A stretch of DNA of 64,000 bases. Origin: JANSYA01 sp965243385. GTDB taxonomy: Bacteria; Spirochaetota; Leptospiria; Leptospirales; Leptonemataceae. The DNA lies in NCBI GenBank assembly GCA_965243385.1, contig CBDEUV010000001.1:124001-188000 (forward strand), read 5' to 3'. Under the pieces are notes generated by a model, which did no database searches, had not been told where the DNA came from, and saw only the letters and a list, made by a program, of their open reading frames with translations. Each line of letters opens with the position of its first letter. The first letter of the stretch is position 1. Positions 45,601-52,873 of this stretch are shown piece by piece. The translations under genes and the position numbers were made by a program.

Positions 45601-46014
45601 GATCAAATCCGAAGTCGCGTTCGCCTCTTCGATGGCGGCGGGCAATTCCGGATTTTCGGAGAGAAATCCGTAGCCGGGATAGATCGCATTCGCCCCGCTG
45701 GAACGCGCGGCCGACAGAATCGCGGGGATGCTGGTGTACTGGTCGCCGTCTCCGATAAACACGACTTCGTCGGCGGCATCGCTCCAGGACTGTTCGCGGT
45801 CGGGTTCAGTGACGATGGCGACCGAGGCGATGCCCGCTTCGCGTAGCGCGAAAAAGAAACGCCGCGCGATTTCGCCGCGATTCGCCACCAGAACTTTGCG
45901 CAGGCGACCGGACCACGCCCCCGCCATCAGCTTCGTCCGGGCCGATTCGGCGCCGCCGGCGTAATTTCCATTCTCCGCCTGATTCATCTTAACGCTCTCG
46001 TCCATCACATCCAT
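39676..46014 (-). CDS. single-chain acyl/acetyl-CoA carboxylase, eukaryote-type layout
   Basis: A 2112-aa multidomain enzyme that should carboxylate an acyl-CoA, most likely acetyl-CoA to malonyl-CoA. Residues 38-525: biotin carboxylase (LVANRGEIARR, IYPGYGFLSENPEL, ATP-grasp loop AGGGGKGME, FLEMNTRLQVEY, VYAED). Residues 700-775: biotinyl domain with LSAMKMETRIF, biotin on Lys 750. Residues 800-1390: a central region without known catalytic motifs. Residues 1395-1620: N-type carboxyltransferase half (PLYVWNDGAGANIKEG, LTGSSVIRSVTGEDLTNYEI). Residues 1860-2100: C-type half (FDMVGDIIDAVFDSNSYFEF, SAPGFVPGMKQE). This is the order of eukaryotic ACC, not the four-subunit bacterial one. An extra segment (1620-1860) splits the transferase halves. 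It closes the fatty-acid operon, 20 bases after the fungal-type acyltransferase. Confidence 0.9.
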   Translation of the reverse strand: MDVMDESVKMNQAENGNYAGGAESARTKLMAGAWSGRLRKVLVANRGEIARRFFFALREAGIASVAIVTEPDREQSWSDAADEVVFIGDGDQYTSIPAILSAARSSGANAIYPGYGFLSENPELPAAIEEANATSDLIFMGPPAEVMRRVGHKLDARALARAHGVPIFEGSDSFAPDQELDDCIVAVREAAEAVGFPVILKLNAGGGGKGMEIVEAPEALPEAVESIRRVGRSNYGDATFYLERYIVEPVHIEVQIFNEAAVGIRKCAVQRRNQKVVEESGESLLEAGQIRELFEAAERMAAASGYAEHRAGAGTVEFLYDAARGSFGFLEMNTRLQVEYAVTGLSRNIDLVAWQIENFQRPDFEVRSRFPAALKNTSGSSAESASGNTDETAAKNPVDTAARPALAAHAIQCRVYAEDAFRDYAPAPGRITELELPAFHGVRCDFGFQAGDDVVGRYDPMIGKLLAWGPDRETALARMERALGELYIQGVTTNLDQLLRIVRHPVFRSGRYDNRLLDKYPELHDAGAGPDAALKVEAAIFGCADFARRAATEIYRDFFYGDGETGPGAPGVSSADLRRLLEDTRLSGLPSRFRATLCGERLRIELVQVGGGSYYVYVDDRYSGLLHFQNANRFAHDEALSERRPARPLRVRFGGRSYRLRTEERAGVTRVRCTEAGGRVNYFRMRIEAMNGGGPEPDPAGMVRAPFRGTFVSLGRRQQSSENEADAAPELRPGDRVSAGQAVITLSAMKMETRIFAPCDGVLSFMVDEGRLDRLVLGHTPDGLVQGKSIAEGDVLFVVAPDRIAAGVADTDDASGMNMETHADDGAADERNEASRNLLDHLHRDTLLRVFDSNSRNHIRIVLGLARAALFGWVQDRAIIENVLRVLEGPGDAAFQHDGLLRKETEGILRSFLYLRRAFAPEGASSLLQLRDLDRLLAGRASPVPGQSEDPGSAARYSVTATFDHFARECGYERPLAAQNRRGVLFEMLRMYRAGNQQTALLLPLIARWSRGTPESAARPLLNRLLQSVSKYSGSARHGGNARAEERLEERLRGILQEFQGRAPRFRETDPVYSRNHLGAYRSFIEEPLRLLTDYRSTSAGRRDELRAALDRAASEQDDQLLPAWLPAELAGEVRERLEILAHRYRVTLVSFDAAGSLVVYRLVDRADANDRGYLCLAWPHEGRMIGEYAVSETSGANSEAAAGRLVGAPNIESCVLRAAAMLAACRRELEASPPESGANADSELYNWYRLEILACTNPSPVDLTSPDPGVWNRQNLKELASKLMLFFTRIELRLLSIEVDALNPRSGSRRRMHLSFYMRAGEMRVALLVPEDPRHPYHSSRAGAVVDDHEARNARLFAKGKWPAEIWAREAFDDGAVEELRIPSIDEPPAGSSSPVVVGARLYRGRMSGRPAWFFLKDSRRNGGATGDREGRKFVAAAYLAYLHNAPLYVWNDGAGANIKEGMVALNRAAQGFMMNALVAGAVSYQKFFEYTRKSADPVLADLFSELDRQFRIADFSRRAGRPDNVFLVAIGVGSSTGLDVYGSSQASVQILLDSEQSYRVLTGSSVIRSVTGEDLTNYEIGGARVMGRETGTADIIALDRLDLLSRLRSVHELFSAAETVAADSPDLIQADGTPGESDAGRPMEFCESFLSTVGDTGDFLPFKEEYAGSESLLGGFLRLGGSSALVLGPRTEFGTSTEAAATRARELFRVAQKTSSHTVLVSGATWHRLNPGSDGPSAYRRYQEFARDLGPDRRRGLLILICTEARAVLERIELTAQADAIIFVDSSSLSGGEDAASPADAERDTARRLATFCAADLQAAFGIARRLIAALQPAGESAQAGVDADHAQTNGRLRRPALPADPSAPFDMVGDIIDAVFDSNSYFEFYSDGDLAGQVQSLCTGLARLGGRTVALIADQPVQGGAPDAPGTEKFRIFMEFVARFRLPLVMLSSAPGFVPGMKQERLRIQQIGGESLDVNVLSECPVVSVVLNQNFGGRQIHAFSKFLRPGVAYAALDRSVLAVMGAAAAFDLFHGRRYAALQAAGQTEEARTLRAESMAAFETKSRADHDAAATGLIDIPLADESGIRSALFAGLRLAEARLRGESVTMLRSD

Positions 46015-46034
46015 TCAGCCGACTCAGGCCGGCA

Positions 46035-47306
46035 TCAATCCAGGAAACTCCGCAGACCCGACGCCCGGTTCAACGCGAGCATTTGCACCGCAGGCGGTGG
46101 TACGAGCGACTCATAAAATTTACGCGAAAGCGTCGCCGAAGTGCGACCCGGTCCGAAGTCCAGGACGTGGGTCGGCGCGACGTAATTTTCGTGGATCGAG
46201 CGCATGGTGCGATACCAATCGAGCCGGCCGTGAAAGAGGATTTCCGTAAGCTCGTCGACAAGCGAAGATCCGCTATGCATATCTTTACCGTCAACGAAAG
46301 AAACGAGCGGAACACGAAGATCCCGCGAATGATAGCGAAGACTCGTGTACGCGACATCCCGGGCGAAGGCGCGCGAGATTTCGCGCAAATGCGGACCGGA
46401 GTGATAAGGGGCGCTCACGGCCAGATACTCCCAATCGTATTCATCCGCGACGAATTGCTCTAAATATCGCCTGCGAAAACGACATAAATCCACGGGATGG
46501 CCGGCCAGAACATGAACCGTGGGGCTGTTAATCAAAGCGATATGGATCGGCTGGCGCGCGACCGCGGGCGAATACGCCTCCATTTCGCGATCACTCGCCG
46601 CGTACGCTTCAATCCACTCCGCAATACGGGTCGTCCGGGCGCCGAAAACCACCGCCATGGGCGTCGGCCCGCCGCCGTCTGTCGCCAGCGAAAACTCCAG
46701 ATCCGCGTCCGGCACCCGCGGCGGACGATATCCACGCTTGATATACAGTCCCGAAACGCAAAACCACAGCAGCCAGTCGTAACAGATCTGTAAAAACGCG
46801 TCGGGCGTGGTTCCGGCGGCCAGCGCGAAAACATTCGCCGCCAGAATGCCCTGACTGTGTCCGGTCGCGGCGATTGTTGGATGTCCCAGTTCTTCCAGCG
46901 GATAGCCGCCCCGGGCGATCGCGTATAGTTGCGCCAGCTGCAGCATGGTCGTACCGGGGAAGCTGAGCGGACACTCAAAGAGCGCGTCCGAGGGCGGCAC
47001 GTCTTTGTCACGCAGCCAATCGCGCAGCGCAAAACCGTGCGGAAAATAGAGCCCCGGATCGGCGCGCACGTCGGCGCGGGCCTGCACGTCCGCGACCACG
47101 GCGAAACACATCTCGAAAAAGGGGGCGAATTCGGCCCCGTATTCCGCGTACAGACGCGTCAGCTCGGGCAAGAACGCGTTTCCCTGCCCGCCGAATTGCA
47201 ATAGAAAGCGGGCTTTCCCGTCCCGGGCCATCTGACGTATCTGCGGGACATGCGAGGTCTGGGTCGCGACGGTCGGCGCGCCTGCTTGAGTACCAATAGG
47301 ATTCAT
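46035..47306 (-). CDS. acyltransferase resembling fungal FAS starter/AT domain
   Basis: A 423-aa acyltransferase. It opens with LLQFGGQGN (residues 35-43), carries the nucleophile S151 in ATGHSQGI and the catalytic H302 in VSAPYHSG, and ends with HVLDFGPGR. The sequence order and spacing (ECPLSFPGTTMLQLAQLY before the nucleophile, IALINSPTVHVLAGHP after it) match, from memory, the acetyltransferase domain of fungal FAS beta more closely than FabD. A separate FabD is encoded in the same operon, so this one probably loads a starter or special unit onto the ACP. It lies 9 bases after the PPTase and 20 bases before the carboxylase. Confidence 0.85.
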   Translation of the reverse strand: MNPIGTQAGAPTVATQTSHVPQIRQMARDGKARFLLQFGGQGNAFLPELTRLYAEYGAEFAPFFEMCFAVVADVQARADVRADPGLYFPHGFALRDWLRDKDVPPSDALFECPLSFPGTTMLQLAQLYAIARGGYPLEELGHPTIAATGHSQGILAANVFALAAGTTPDAFLQICYDWLLWFCVSGLYIKRGYRPPRVPDADLEFSLATDGGGPTPMAVVFGARTTRIAEWIEAYAASDREMEAYSPAVARQPIHIALINSPTVHVLAGHPVDLCRFRRRYLEQFVADEYDWEYLAVSAPYHSGPHLREISRAFARDVAYTSLRYHSRDLRVPLVSFVDGKDMHSGSSLVDELTEILFHGRLDWYRTMRSIHENYVAPTHVLDFGPGRTSATLSRKFYESLVPPPAVQMLALNRASGLRSFLD

Positions 47307-47315
47307 AGGATGTAT

Positions 47316-48080
47316 TCAGTTTAAGAGTGGGATGCGCGGAACCGCGGCGGCCACCCGCTCGCCATCGTGACTGAGGCTGATCGGCACGCGCAGGGGATCG
47401 GCGTCTTCGCGCAGGCGCAGCTCCAGCCAGGGCGGACGACCGCTGGCCCGGCCGCCGTTGATCGCCATTTGATCACGACTAAAGCCGTATAGATCTTCCA
47501 GGCGCGCGAAGACGAGCTCGCGAACCGCGACGGACTCACCGCCCGCATCTGTATTGCACGAAGCACGCGCGTCCAGTACTCGCGCAGTGCAAGCCGACCA
47601 GAAGTGCGGCGGCATGGCCCGACGCGAATAGCAGAGTGCGTGCAATGATCGCGCTGCGTGCGCGAATCGTACAGTCAGTCCCGCGGCCCGATCGTCTACC
47701 GCCATCACCGAGGCCCTCTGCAGGCGCGCATCCGGTAGAACCTCCACGCTGCGGGGAACGAAAAAGACGGCCGACGCGCCGCGGTTTCCGGTTTCCCGAT
47801 CACCGCGCGGATAGCCAGCCTTGAACACGGCCTCTTTCGCCGCCCACAAGCACCAGACCGCCCGGACGCGCGCCGATTGCGACCGATCGGCGAAAGCGCT
47901 GTCGAGCCAGGCAAGCTCTCGCTGCGTGCAGATACGCTCACTGTACCGCCTGAAATCGCGGGAGGGATTCGCGGCGGCGACCAGGTCGACGAGATCGTTG
48001 CCGATTCTCATATCAGACGCGCTTTCAGAAATCCCGCGGCGCTCCGCGAAACCGCCGCCTGGATGAACGGAGACCGACAT
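47316..48080 (-). CDS. 4'-phosphopantetheinyl transferase
   Basis: It moves the phosphopantetheine arm of CoA onto a carrier-protein serine. The 254-aa protein has the metal-binding GNDLVDLV (D29, D32) and WCLWAAKEAVFKA with K82/E83, the two hallmark motifs, plus PISLSHDG in the C-terminal half. The length and duplicated look fit the Sfp/fungal class better than the 120-aa AcpS. The ATG at 48080 overlaps the PlsC stop by one base (TGATG), pointing to coupling; an internal ATG at 48011 (MRIGNDL) is an alternative start. The target is most likely the ACP two genes upstream. Confidence 0.88.
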   Translation of the reverse strand: MSVSVHPGGGFAERRGISESASDMRIGNDLVDLVAAANPSRDFRRYSERICTQRELAWLDSAFADRSQSARVRAVWCLWAAKEAVFKAGYPRGDRETGNRGASAVFFVPRSVEVLPDARLQRASVMAVDDRAAGLTVRFAHAARSLHALCYSRRAMPPHFWSACTARVLDARASCNTDAGGESVAVRELVFARLEDLYGFSRDQMAINGGRASGRPPWLELRLREDADPLRVPISLSHDGERVAAAVPRIPLLN

Positions 48081-48925
48081 CAGGCGGCGGCTCCCGCCCC
48101 CGGGCGTTTCGAATGCGAGGGGCCGACGACGTCGTCCCGGCCGGCGAAGTACTCCGTCTCCATCCCTGCGATTTCCGCGGCGATGGCCCGACTGATTTCG
48201 CGTGCGCCCCGCAATCCGGGTAGATCCGTACGCAGGGCCCGCGCCGGAAGCCGACGAGCGGCGATGCGAAAGCGCTCTCGCTTCTGCGGATAGTTCGAGT
48301 ATGTCGCCTGCCCTTCACCGCGCAGATATACGCAGAGCACGTCGCATTCGGGCACGGCCTGCACCAGACGTCCGGCGCCGTACGTGATCTCGTCCGCCTG
48401 GAAACGACCCGTGCGAGAACGCGCGCCTTCCGGGAACAACATTACGTATTCGCCCTGCGACAGCAACCAGCGCAGCTTCGCGAAGATGCCGTCGATGTGC
48501 TGCTTATCGCCCTGCCGGTCGATGGGCAGACATTTGGCCAGATAGGTTACGATGCGCTGCGAGAGGCTGTGCGCGAAATTCTCGACCGCCGGAACGTTCC
48601 AGCACAGGCGCGAAAAGCGCAGCGTGTACTGCGCCGGCCCGGCGAAGGCCCAGAGCATGATCACCGAGTCGATCATCGTCAGGTGATTCGCGCAAACCAG
48701 CACCGGGGATCCGCTGCGACCCATCTCGCGAAAGAGCGCGCGCACCCGCTTGAGATCGCCCGCGTCGATGCGATAGCCCATGAGAAAGCGCAGCGCGCTC
48801 GCGAGCACCGTATACAACGCCGGGAAGATCAGGCGGCCCAGGATTTTCTGAATTCGCAGAGCTGCTCGGATTGCAGCCCTCGGGCGATCGACCTGGCTCT
48901 GGCTTTCGGCAGCGGCCTGCGCCAT
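48080..48925 (-). CDS. plsC: PlsC-type 1-acylglycerol-3-phosphate acyltransferase
   Basis: It transfers an acyl chain to a glycerol-phosphate lipid at the inner membrane. The 281-aa protein has NHLTMID (NHx4D, N80-D86) and FPEGARSRTG (164-173), and a hydrophobic N-terminal segment (about 33-50). It starts one base after the ACP stop region and couples to the PPTase gene, so products of this synthase may be delivered directly into membrane lipid. Confidence 0.92.
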   Translation of the reverse strand: MAQAAAESQSQVDRPRAAIRAALRIQKILGRLIFPALYTVLASALRFLMGYRIDAGDLKRVRALFREMGRSGSPVLVCANHLTMIDSVIMLWAFAGPAQYTLRFSRLCWNVPAVENFAHSLSQRIVTYLAKCLPIDRQGDKQHIDGIFAKLRWLLSQGEYVMLFPEGARSRTGRFQADEITYGAGRLVQAVPECDVLCVYLRGEGQATYSNYPQKRERFRIAARRLPARALRTDLPGLRGAREISRAIAAEIAGMETEYFAGRDDVVGPSHSKRPGAGAAA

Positions 48926-48926
48926 A

Positions 48927-49187
48927 TCAGCCGGCCTTGCTGGTCAGCATACCCGCGATCATATCCACGGCGGTGCCGACGGTTTCGACGGCGCGCGCGT
49001 CGTCGTCGCCGATTTCGATATCGAATTCGTCTTCGAAAGCCAGAATCACGTCGACCAGCCGCGAGCTGTTGACTTTTAAATCCGTCAGGATCTTCGTATC
49101 CGCTCCGGCCGCGGCCAGCGCTTCTTTGTCTTTCGCGTACGGACCCAGAATCCCCACGACTTTTTCCATAATTTCCTGATTTGCCAT
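48927..49187 (-). CDS. acyl carrier protein
   Basis: An acidic 86-aa carrier protein. The serine that takes phosphopantetheine is S41 in DLKVNSSRLVD, where the classic DSL is changed to NSS; helix 2 then reads VILAFEDEFDIEI as in normal ACPs. ATG 49187 (MANQEI) is chosen over the longer frame from 49277, which overlaps the synthase gene; AGG lies 8 bases upstream. A short tetranucleotide run (TGCT x3, TGAT x2 on the plus strand) covers the leader. Confidence 0.92.
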   Translation of the reverse strand: MANQEIMEKVVGILGPYAKDKEALAAAGADTKILTDLKVNSSRLVDVILAFEDEFDIEIGDDDARAVETVGTAVDMIAGMLTSKAG

Positions 49188-49234
49188 TGTTCTACCTACT
49201 TGCTTGCTTGCTTGATTGATTGTTAAAATTCTAA

Positions 49235-50566
49235 TCAGTTCTGTTCGCCCAAATCGAAACGGCGGAAAAGAACGCAACCGTTCACGTCGCCGAAACCGAA
49301 ACTCGCCTTCGCGATCGTGCGCAGGCTCTGGTCGCGCGTTTCGCGCACGATGCTGCCCGCGTAATCTTCGATGCGTTCGTGCAAATCTTCGCAGTTCAAC
49401 GAAGCGTGCAAAAAACCGCGCGAAAGCTGCAGCAACGCCGCAATGCTCTCCTGACTGCCGGCCGCGCCCAGACCGTGACCGATCAGCGACTTGGTGCTGT
49501 TGATCGGCGGCAGATCCTCCGGCGAAACGCCCAGACCGCGCGCCCAGTTTTCGATTTCAAAGGGGTCCGCGAAAGTTCCGGTCAAATGCCCGTTAATCGC
49601 GTCAATGCCGCGCCCGCTCAGATTCGCGCGCGCGAGGGCCAGGCGAATGCACTCCTGGACGGCCGTGCAATTCGGAGCGGTCATGCTGCCGCCCTGGCGA
49701 TGGCCGCCGCTGTTGATTGCCCCGCCGATGATTTCGCCGTAGATTCGCGGAGCGCCGCGTTCGAGCGCGCTGGCGAGATCTTCGAGAATCAGAATCCCCG
49801 CGCCGGAACCGGGCACGAAGCCGCCGGCGCTTGCGCTCATCGGCCGCGAAGCGCGCTCCGGCTCGTCGTTAAAACCCGACGAGAGCACGCGCATGCTGTC
49901 GAAGCCGCCCCATAGATGCGGATCGGAGCCCTCGACGCTGCCGGCCAGCATGCGATCCGCGTAGCCGTCTTTAATGCGCTGGTACGCCAGCACCAGCGCT
50001 TCGGTTCCAGTATTGCAGGCGCTCGAATTCGTAGTGACTTCGTTACCGAGCGCAAAGGTCCCGGCCAGCTTCGCCGAAACGCTGCTGGCCATGACCTGTT
50101 CGACGACCGTGCCTCCCAGGCGGCGCACGCGACCCTGCCCCATGAGCGGTATGACCCGCTCGGCGATCACGTCCATTCCGCTCATGCCCAGCCCGACGAT
50201 CGCGCCGGTATCCGCCTGCACGCGATCGTCAGCCGGATCCGGAACGACCAGGCCCGCGTCGCGCCAGGCGTCGACCGCGGCGATGCCGCCGTAGATCATA
50301 TTTTCGTTCATCGAGAGTAGTTCGTCTTCGCGAAAGTACTCCGGCGCCTTCTCGATGACGCCCTGCGGAACGCCGCCCACCTGGCAGGCGAAATTCATAT
50401 CGGCCAGCCTTGGGATAAAACGAATGCCGCTCTGCCCGGCGCGCAACGCCGCTTCGTACTCGGCCAGTCCGTGCGCATTGGGTGCGACGACGCCCATGCC
50501 CGTGACGACGACGCGACGGCCGGCCGTAGAACCGGCTTGATCTGCGTGATTTCTTCCGTGACTCAT
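49235..50566 (-). CDS. beta-ketoacyl-ACP synthase (FabB/F type)
   Basis: A 443-aa condensing enzyme with catalytic C184 in NSSACNTGTEA, H327 in INGHLTGTFAD and H364 in STKSLIGHGLGAAG. In FabF the first His motif is NAHGTST; here it is NGHLTGT, marking a separate branch. It would join malonyl-ACP to the growing chain. It lies between the dehydratase and ACP genes in the operon, 47 bases before the ACP start. Confidence 0.93.
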   Translation of the reverse strand: MSHGRNHADQAGSTAGRRVVVTGMGVVAPNAHGLAEYEAALRAGQSGIRFIPRLADMNFACQVGGVPQGVIEKAPEYFREDELLSMNENMIYGGIAAVDAWRDAGLVVPDPADDRVQADTGAIVGLGMSGMDVIAERVIPLMGQGRVRRLGGTVVEQVMASSVSAKLAGTFALGNEVTTNSSACNTGTEALVLAYQRIKDGYADRMLAGSVEGSDPHLWGGFDSMRVLSSGFNDEPERASRPMSASAGGFVPGSGAGILILEDLASALERGAPRIYGEIIGGAINSGGHRQGGSMTAPNCTAVQECIRLALARANLSGRGIDAINGHLTGTFADPFEIENWARGLGVSPEDLPPINSTKSLIGHGLGAAGSQESIAALLQLSRGFLHASLNCEDLHERIEDYAGSIVRETRDQSLRTIAKASFGFGDVNGCVLFRRFDLGEQN

Positions 50567-50606
50567 TGCATGCTTCTCCTTTCGTATGCCGGCCTGCTCG
50601 CTCGCT

Positions 50607-51161
50607 TTATCCGACCGATTCGGACGAGACAGCCACGCCGGCCAGTACCGCGCTTGCGATCGTCGCCCCGTCGTTTTCGCCGCGCATCTCCACGCGACAC
50701 TTCAACTTGCCACGCCGAAAATAGATTCGTTCGCCGCGCACCATGACCCGGTCGCCGGGACGCACGGCCGCGCTGAATTCGATTTGATCCGCCTCCGCGA
50801 AGAGCGGCAATGTACGCCCAGCCGACGCTTCGCTTTCACCGACACCCGCAGCCTTCGCTTCGCTCAAATACAAAGCCATCGGCACCAGAGCGATCTGGGC
50901 CATGCACTCGACCAGGATCACTCCGGGCGTAATCGGCTGACCGGGGAAATGGCCGGCGTAAAAGAATTCGTCCTGGCGAAAGCGATAGGATCCGGCCGCG
51001 TGCTCCGGGCTGAGTTCGTCGATTGTGTCGACGAACCGAAAGGGGGCCTGCTGCGGAATCAGCTCCAGTATGCGCGCGCGGGTCGCCGCATCCGCCGCCG
51101 GACCGCCCTGCGACACCGAGACGGCATCGGCTTTAGTCGGCATAATCTCAGGCGCCGGCAT
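50607..51161 (-). CDS. 3-hydroxyacyl-ACP dehydratase, FabZ-like
   Basis: A 184-aa hotdog-fold dehydratase with the FabZ/FabA signature AGHFPGQPITPGVILVECMA, H71 and E85 (Glu as in FabZ). It removes water from 3-hydroxyacyl-ACP. The chosen ATG 51161 has GGAGG five bases upstream; the longer frame from 51212 lies inside FabG. An Ala-rich insert (residues 103-116) is unusual. It overlaps FabG by 14 bases. Confidence 0.9.
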   Translation of the reverse strand: MPAPEIMPTKADAVSVSQGGPAADAATRARILELIPQQAPFRFVDTIDELSPEHAAGSYRFRQDEFFYAGHFPGQPITPGVILVECMAQIALVPMALYLSEAKAAGVGESEASAGRTLPLFAEADQIEFSAAVRPGDRVMVRGERIYFRRGKLKCRVEMRGENDGATIASAVLAGVAVSSESVG

Positions 51162-52056
51162 ACAGGCCTCCGTTCGCATGAATCGTCGTGCCGGTGATAT
51201 AACTCCCGGCACTCGCCAGAAAGGCCACGATCTCCGCGACTTCTTCGGGTCGGCCCATCCGACCGAGAGGAACGCGATCCAGTAATTGCGCTTTCGCGTC
51301 GTCCGAAAGCTCGCGGGTCATCTCCGTGTCGATGAAGCCGGGCGCCACGCCGTTCACCAGAATACCGTAGCCCGCAAGTTCCTGCGCCGCCACCTTCGTA
51401 AAATTGTCGATGGCGGCTTTGGTCATGCCGTAGATCGACTGTGCCGGATTGCCGGTGCTCCCGACGACGCTTGATATATTGATAATGCGCCCGCGTTTTT
51501 CGCGAATCATCAGCCGCGCCAGACGCTTGCTCAAATACCAGGTGCCGTGCACGTTCAGCCGCAGAGTTTCGTCGAGTTCATCGAGACTGGCCGAAAAGAG
51601 CGGATTGTCCCGCACCAGGCCCGCGTTATTTACAAGCACGGCCAGCGGCAACGTGTGAGCCTTGATCGTTTCGTAGATTTGCTCGCAGCCTTCGCGGGTT
51701 GAGAGGTCCGCTCCGATTAAAACCGGCGCCTCCACCGCGATCGTTGCGCGCGACCCCGACCCCTGCCCGTAATTGGCGGCGGCCGCCCGGGTCTGAATTC
51801 GTTCCAATTCAGCGGCGAGCGCTTCGGCGGCCGCGCGATTGCGATTATAATGTACCACGACCGTATAGCCGGCCGCCGCCAGCTCGCGACAGCACGCCGC
51901 GCCGATTCCGCCGGACGCTCCGGTCACGAGCGCCAGTCCGCTGCGCGCCGGTCGTTCGCCGTTCGCACCGATTGCATCCGGAGTTGCGGCACCCTCAGCA
52001 GCCGAAGTCCCGGTCGCGGCGCCCGCGCCGGCTTGCTTAATATCCATTGTATTCAT
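51148..52056 (-). CDS. fabG: 3-oxoacyl-ACP reductase FabG
   Basis: A 302-aa short-chain dehydrogenase that reduces 3-oxoacyl-ACP with NADPH. TGASGGIGAA (45-54) binds the cofactor, NNAG lies at 143-146, and the triad is S196, Y209 and K213 (SIYGMTKAAID). It ends with the typical VAPGFIDTEM region and ITGTTIHANGGLYA. About 38 extra N-terminal residues (Ala/Gly-rich) distinguish it from the usual 245-aa FabG. It starts one base after the stop of the upstream reductase gene. Confidence 0.93.
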   Translation of the reverse strand: MNTMDIKQAGAGAATGTSAAEGAATPDAIGANGERPARSGLALVTGASGGIGAACCRELAAAGYTVVVHYNRNRAAAEALAAELERIQTRAAAANYGQGSGSRATIAVEAPVLIGADLSTREGCEQIYETIKAHTLPLAVLVNNAGLVRDNPLFSASLDELDETLRLNVHGTWYLSKRLARLMIREKRGRIINISSVVGSTGNPAQSIYGMTKAAIDNFTKVAAQELAGYGILVNGVAPGFIDTEMTRELSDDAKAQLLDRVPLGRMGRPEEVAEIVAFLASAGSYITGTTIHANGGLYAGA

Positions 52057-52057
52057 C

Positions 52058-52873
52058 TTAACTCGCGATCCCCTCGCCGCCGTCGACTCGCAGCACCGCG
52101 CCGTTGATCCAGGCGGCGTCGTCGCTGGCCATCATGGCCACGACGCCTGCGACGTCCTCGGGCGTGGTCGTGCGGCCCATGGGATTGCTTTCGCGCTTCG
52201 CCGCGAGCATGCGGTCGCCGCCGGGAATCAGGCGCAGGGCCGGCGTGTCGGTGACGCCTGGTTGTAAAATATTCGATTTGAGTTGCGGCGCGAATTCCAG
52301 AGCGATGCTGCGCGAAACCGCTTCTAAGGCCGCCTTCGCCGCGCTGACCGCCGCGTAGCCCCGCCATGCGACCCGGTTGCCTTCGCTGGTCAGGCCGATC
52401 ACCCGCGCATCCTCCGCGAAGAGACCGCGATCATGAATATCACGCACCCAGCTGACGAGACTCGTGCCCATCGCGTAGACCGTTTGCGATATATCTTCGT
52501 CTTCGAGCAAGATCTCCGAATAACCGGCGGCCGGGCGCAGGGTTTTCAGATTTCCAAAAGCAATCGAATGCAAAAGCAATCGCAGGCGAGCCTGAGGATG
52601 TTGCTGCCACATATGAATGGTCAGTTCTTCCAGCGCCCGCGCGCGACCTTCTTCGCTCAACCCATCGATATTCAAAGTCAGTACGGAAACATCCTGCTCC
52701 CGCAGAGCCTCAAATTCGCGCTCGACGGCGGCCATGCTGCCGCGCCGATCCCGATGCACGATGCACAGATGCATTCCGGCCGCCGCGAGACGATGGGCGC
52801 TCGCCAGGCCGAAACCGCTCGAGCCGCCGAGAATCAGCGCCCAGTAATTGCGATCGCGAAACTCGGCGCTCAT
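52058..52873 (-). CDS. FabI/FabL-type enoyl-ACP reductase candidate
   Basis: A 271-aa SDR. It has LGGSSGFGLASA (16-27) at the cofactor site, LLLHSIAF (99-106) as in FabI (HSI motif), and Y173-x6-K180 (YAAVSAAK), the wider Tyr-Lys spacing of enoyl reductases rather than the YxxxK of FabG. The extra tyrosine of FabI upstream is not present, as in FabL. It ends WINGAVLRVDGGEG. ATG 52873 overlaps the FabD stop by 4 bases; a longer frame to 53029 lies inside FabD. A second enoyl reductase exists at 2862. Confidence 0.85.
   Translation of the reverse strand: MSAEFRDRNYWALILGGSSGFGLASAHRLAAAGMHLCIVHRDRRGSMAAVEREFEALREQDVSVLTLNIDGLSEEGRARALEELTIHMWQQHPQARLRLLLHSIAFGNLKTLRPAAGYSEILLEDEDISQTVYAMGTSLVSWVRDIHDRGLFAEDARVIGLTSEGNRVAWRGYAAVSAAKAALEAVSRSIALEFAPQLKSNILQPGVTDTPALRLIPGGDRMLAAKRESNPMGRTTTPEDVAGVVAMMASDDAAWINGAVLRVDGGEGIAS

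Noticed and set aside
51161..51212. Longer N-terminus for the dehydratase
   Set aside because: GGAGG lies five bases before ATG 51161, and the extra residues lie inside FabG and match nothing in the family.
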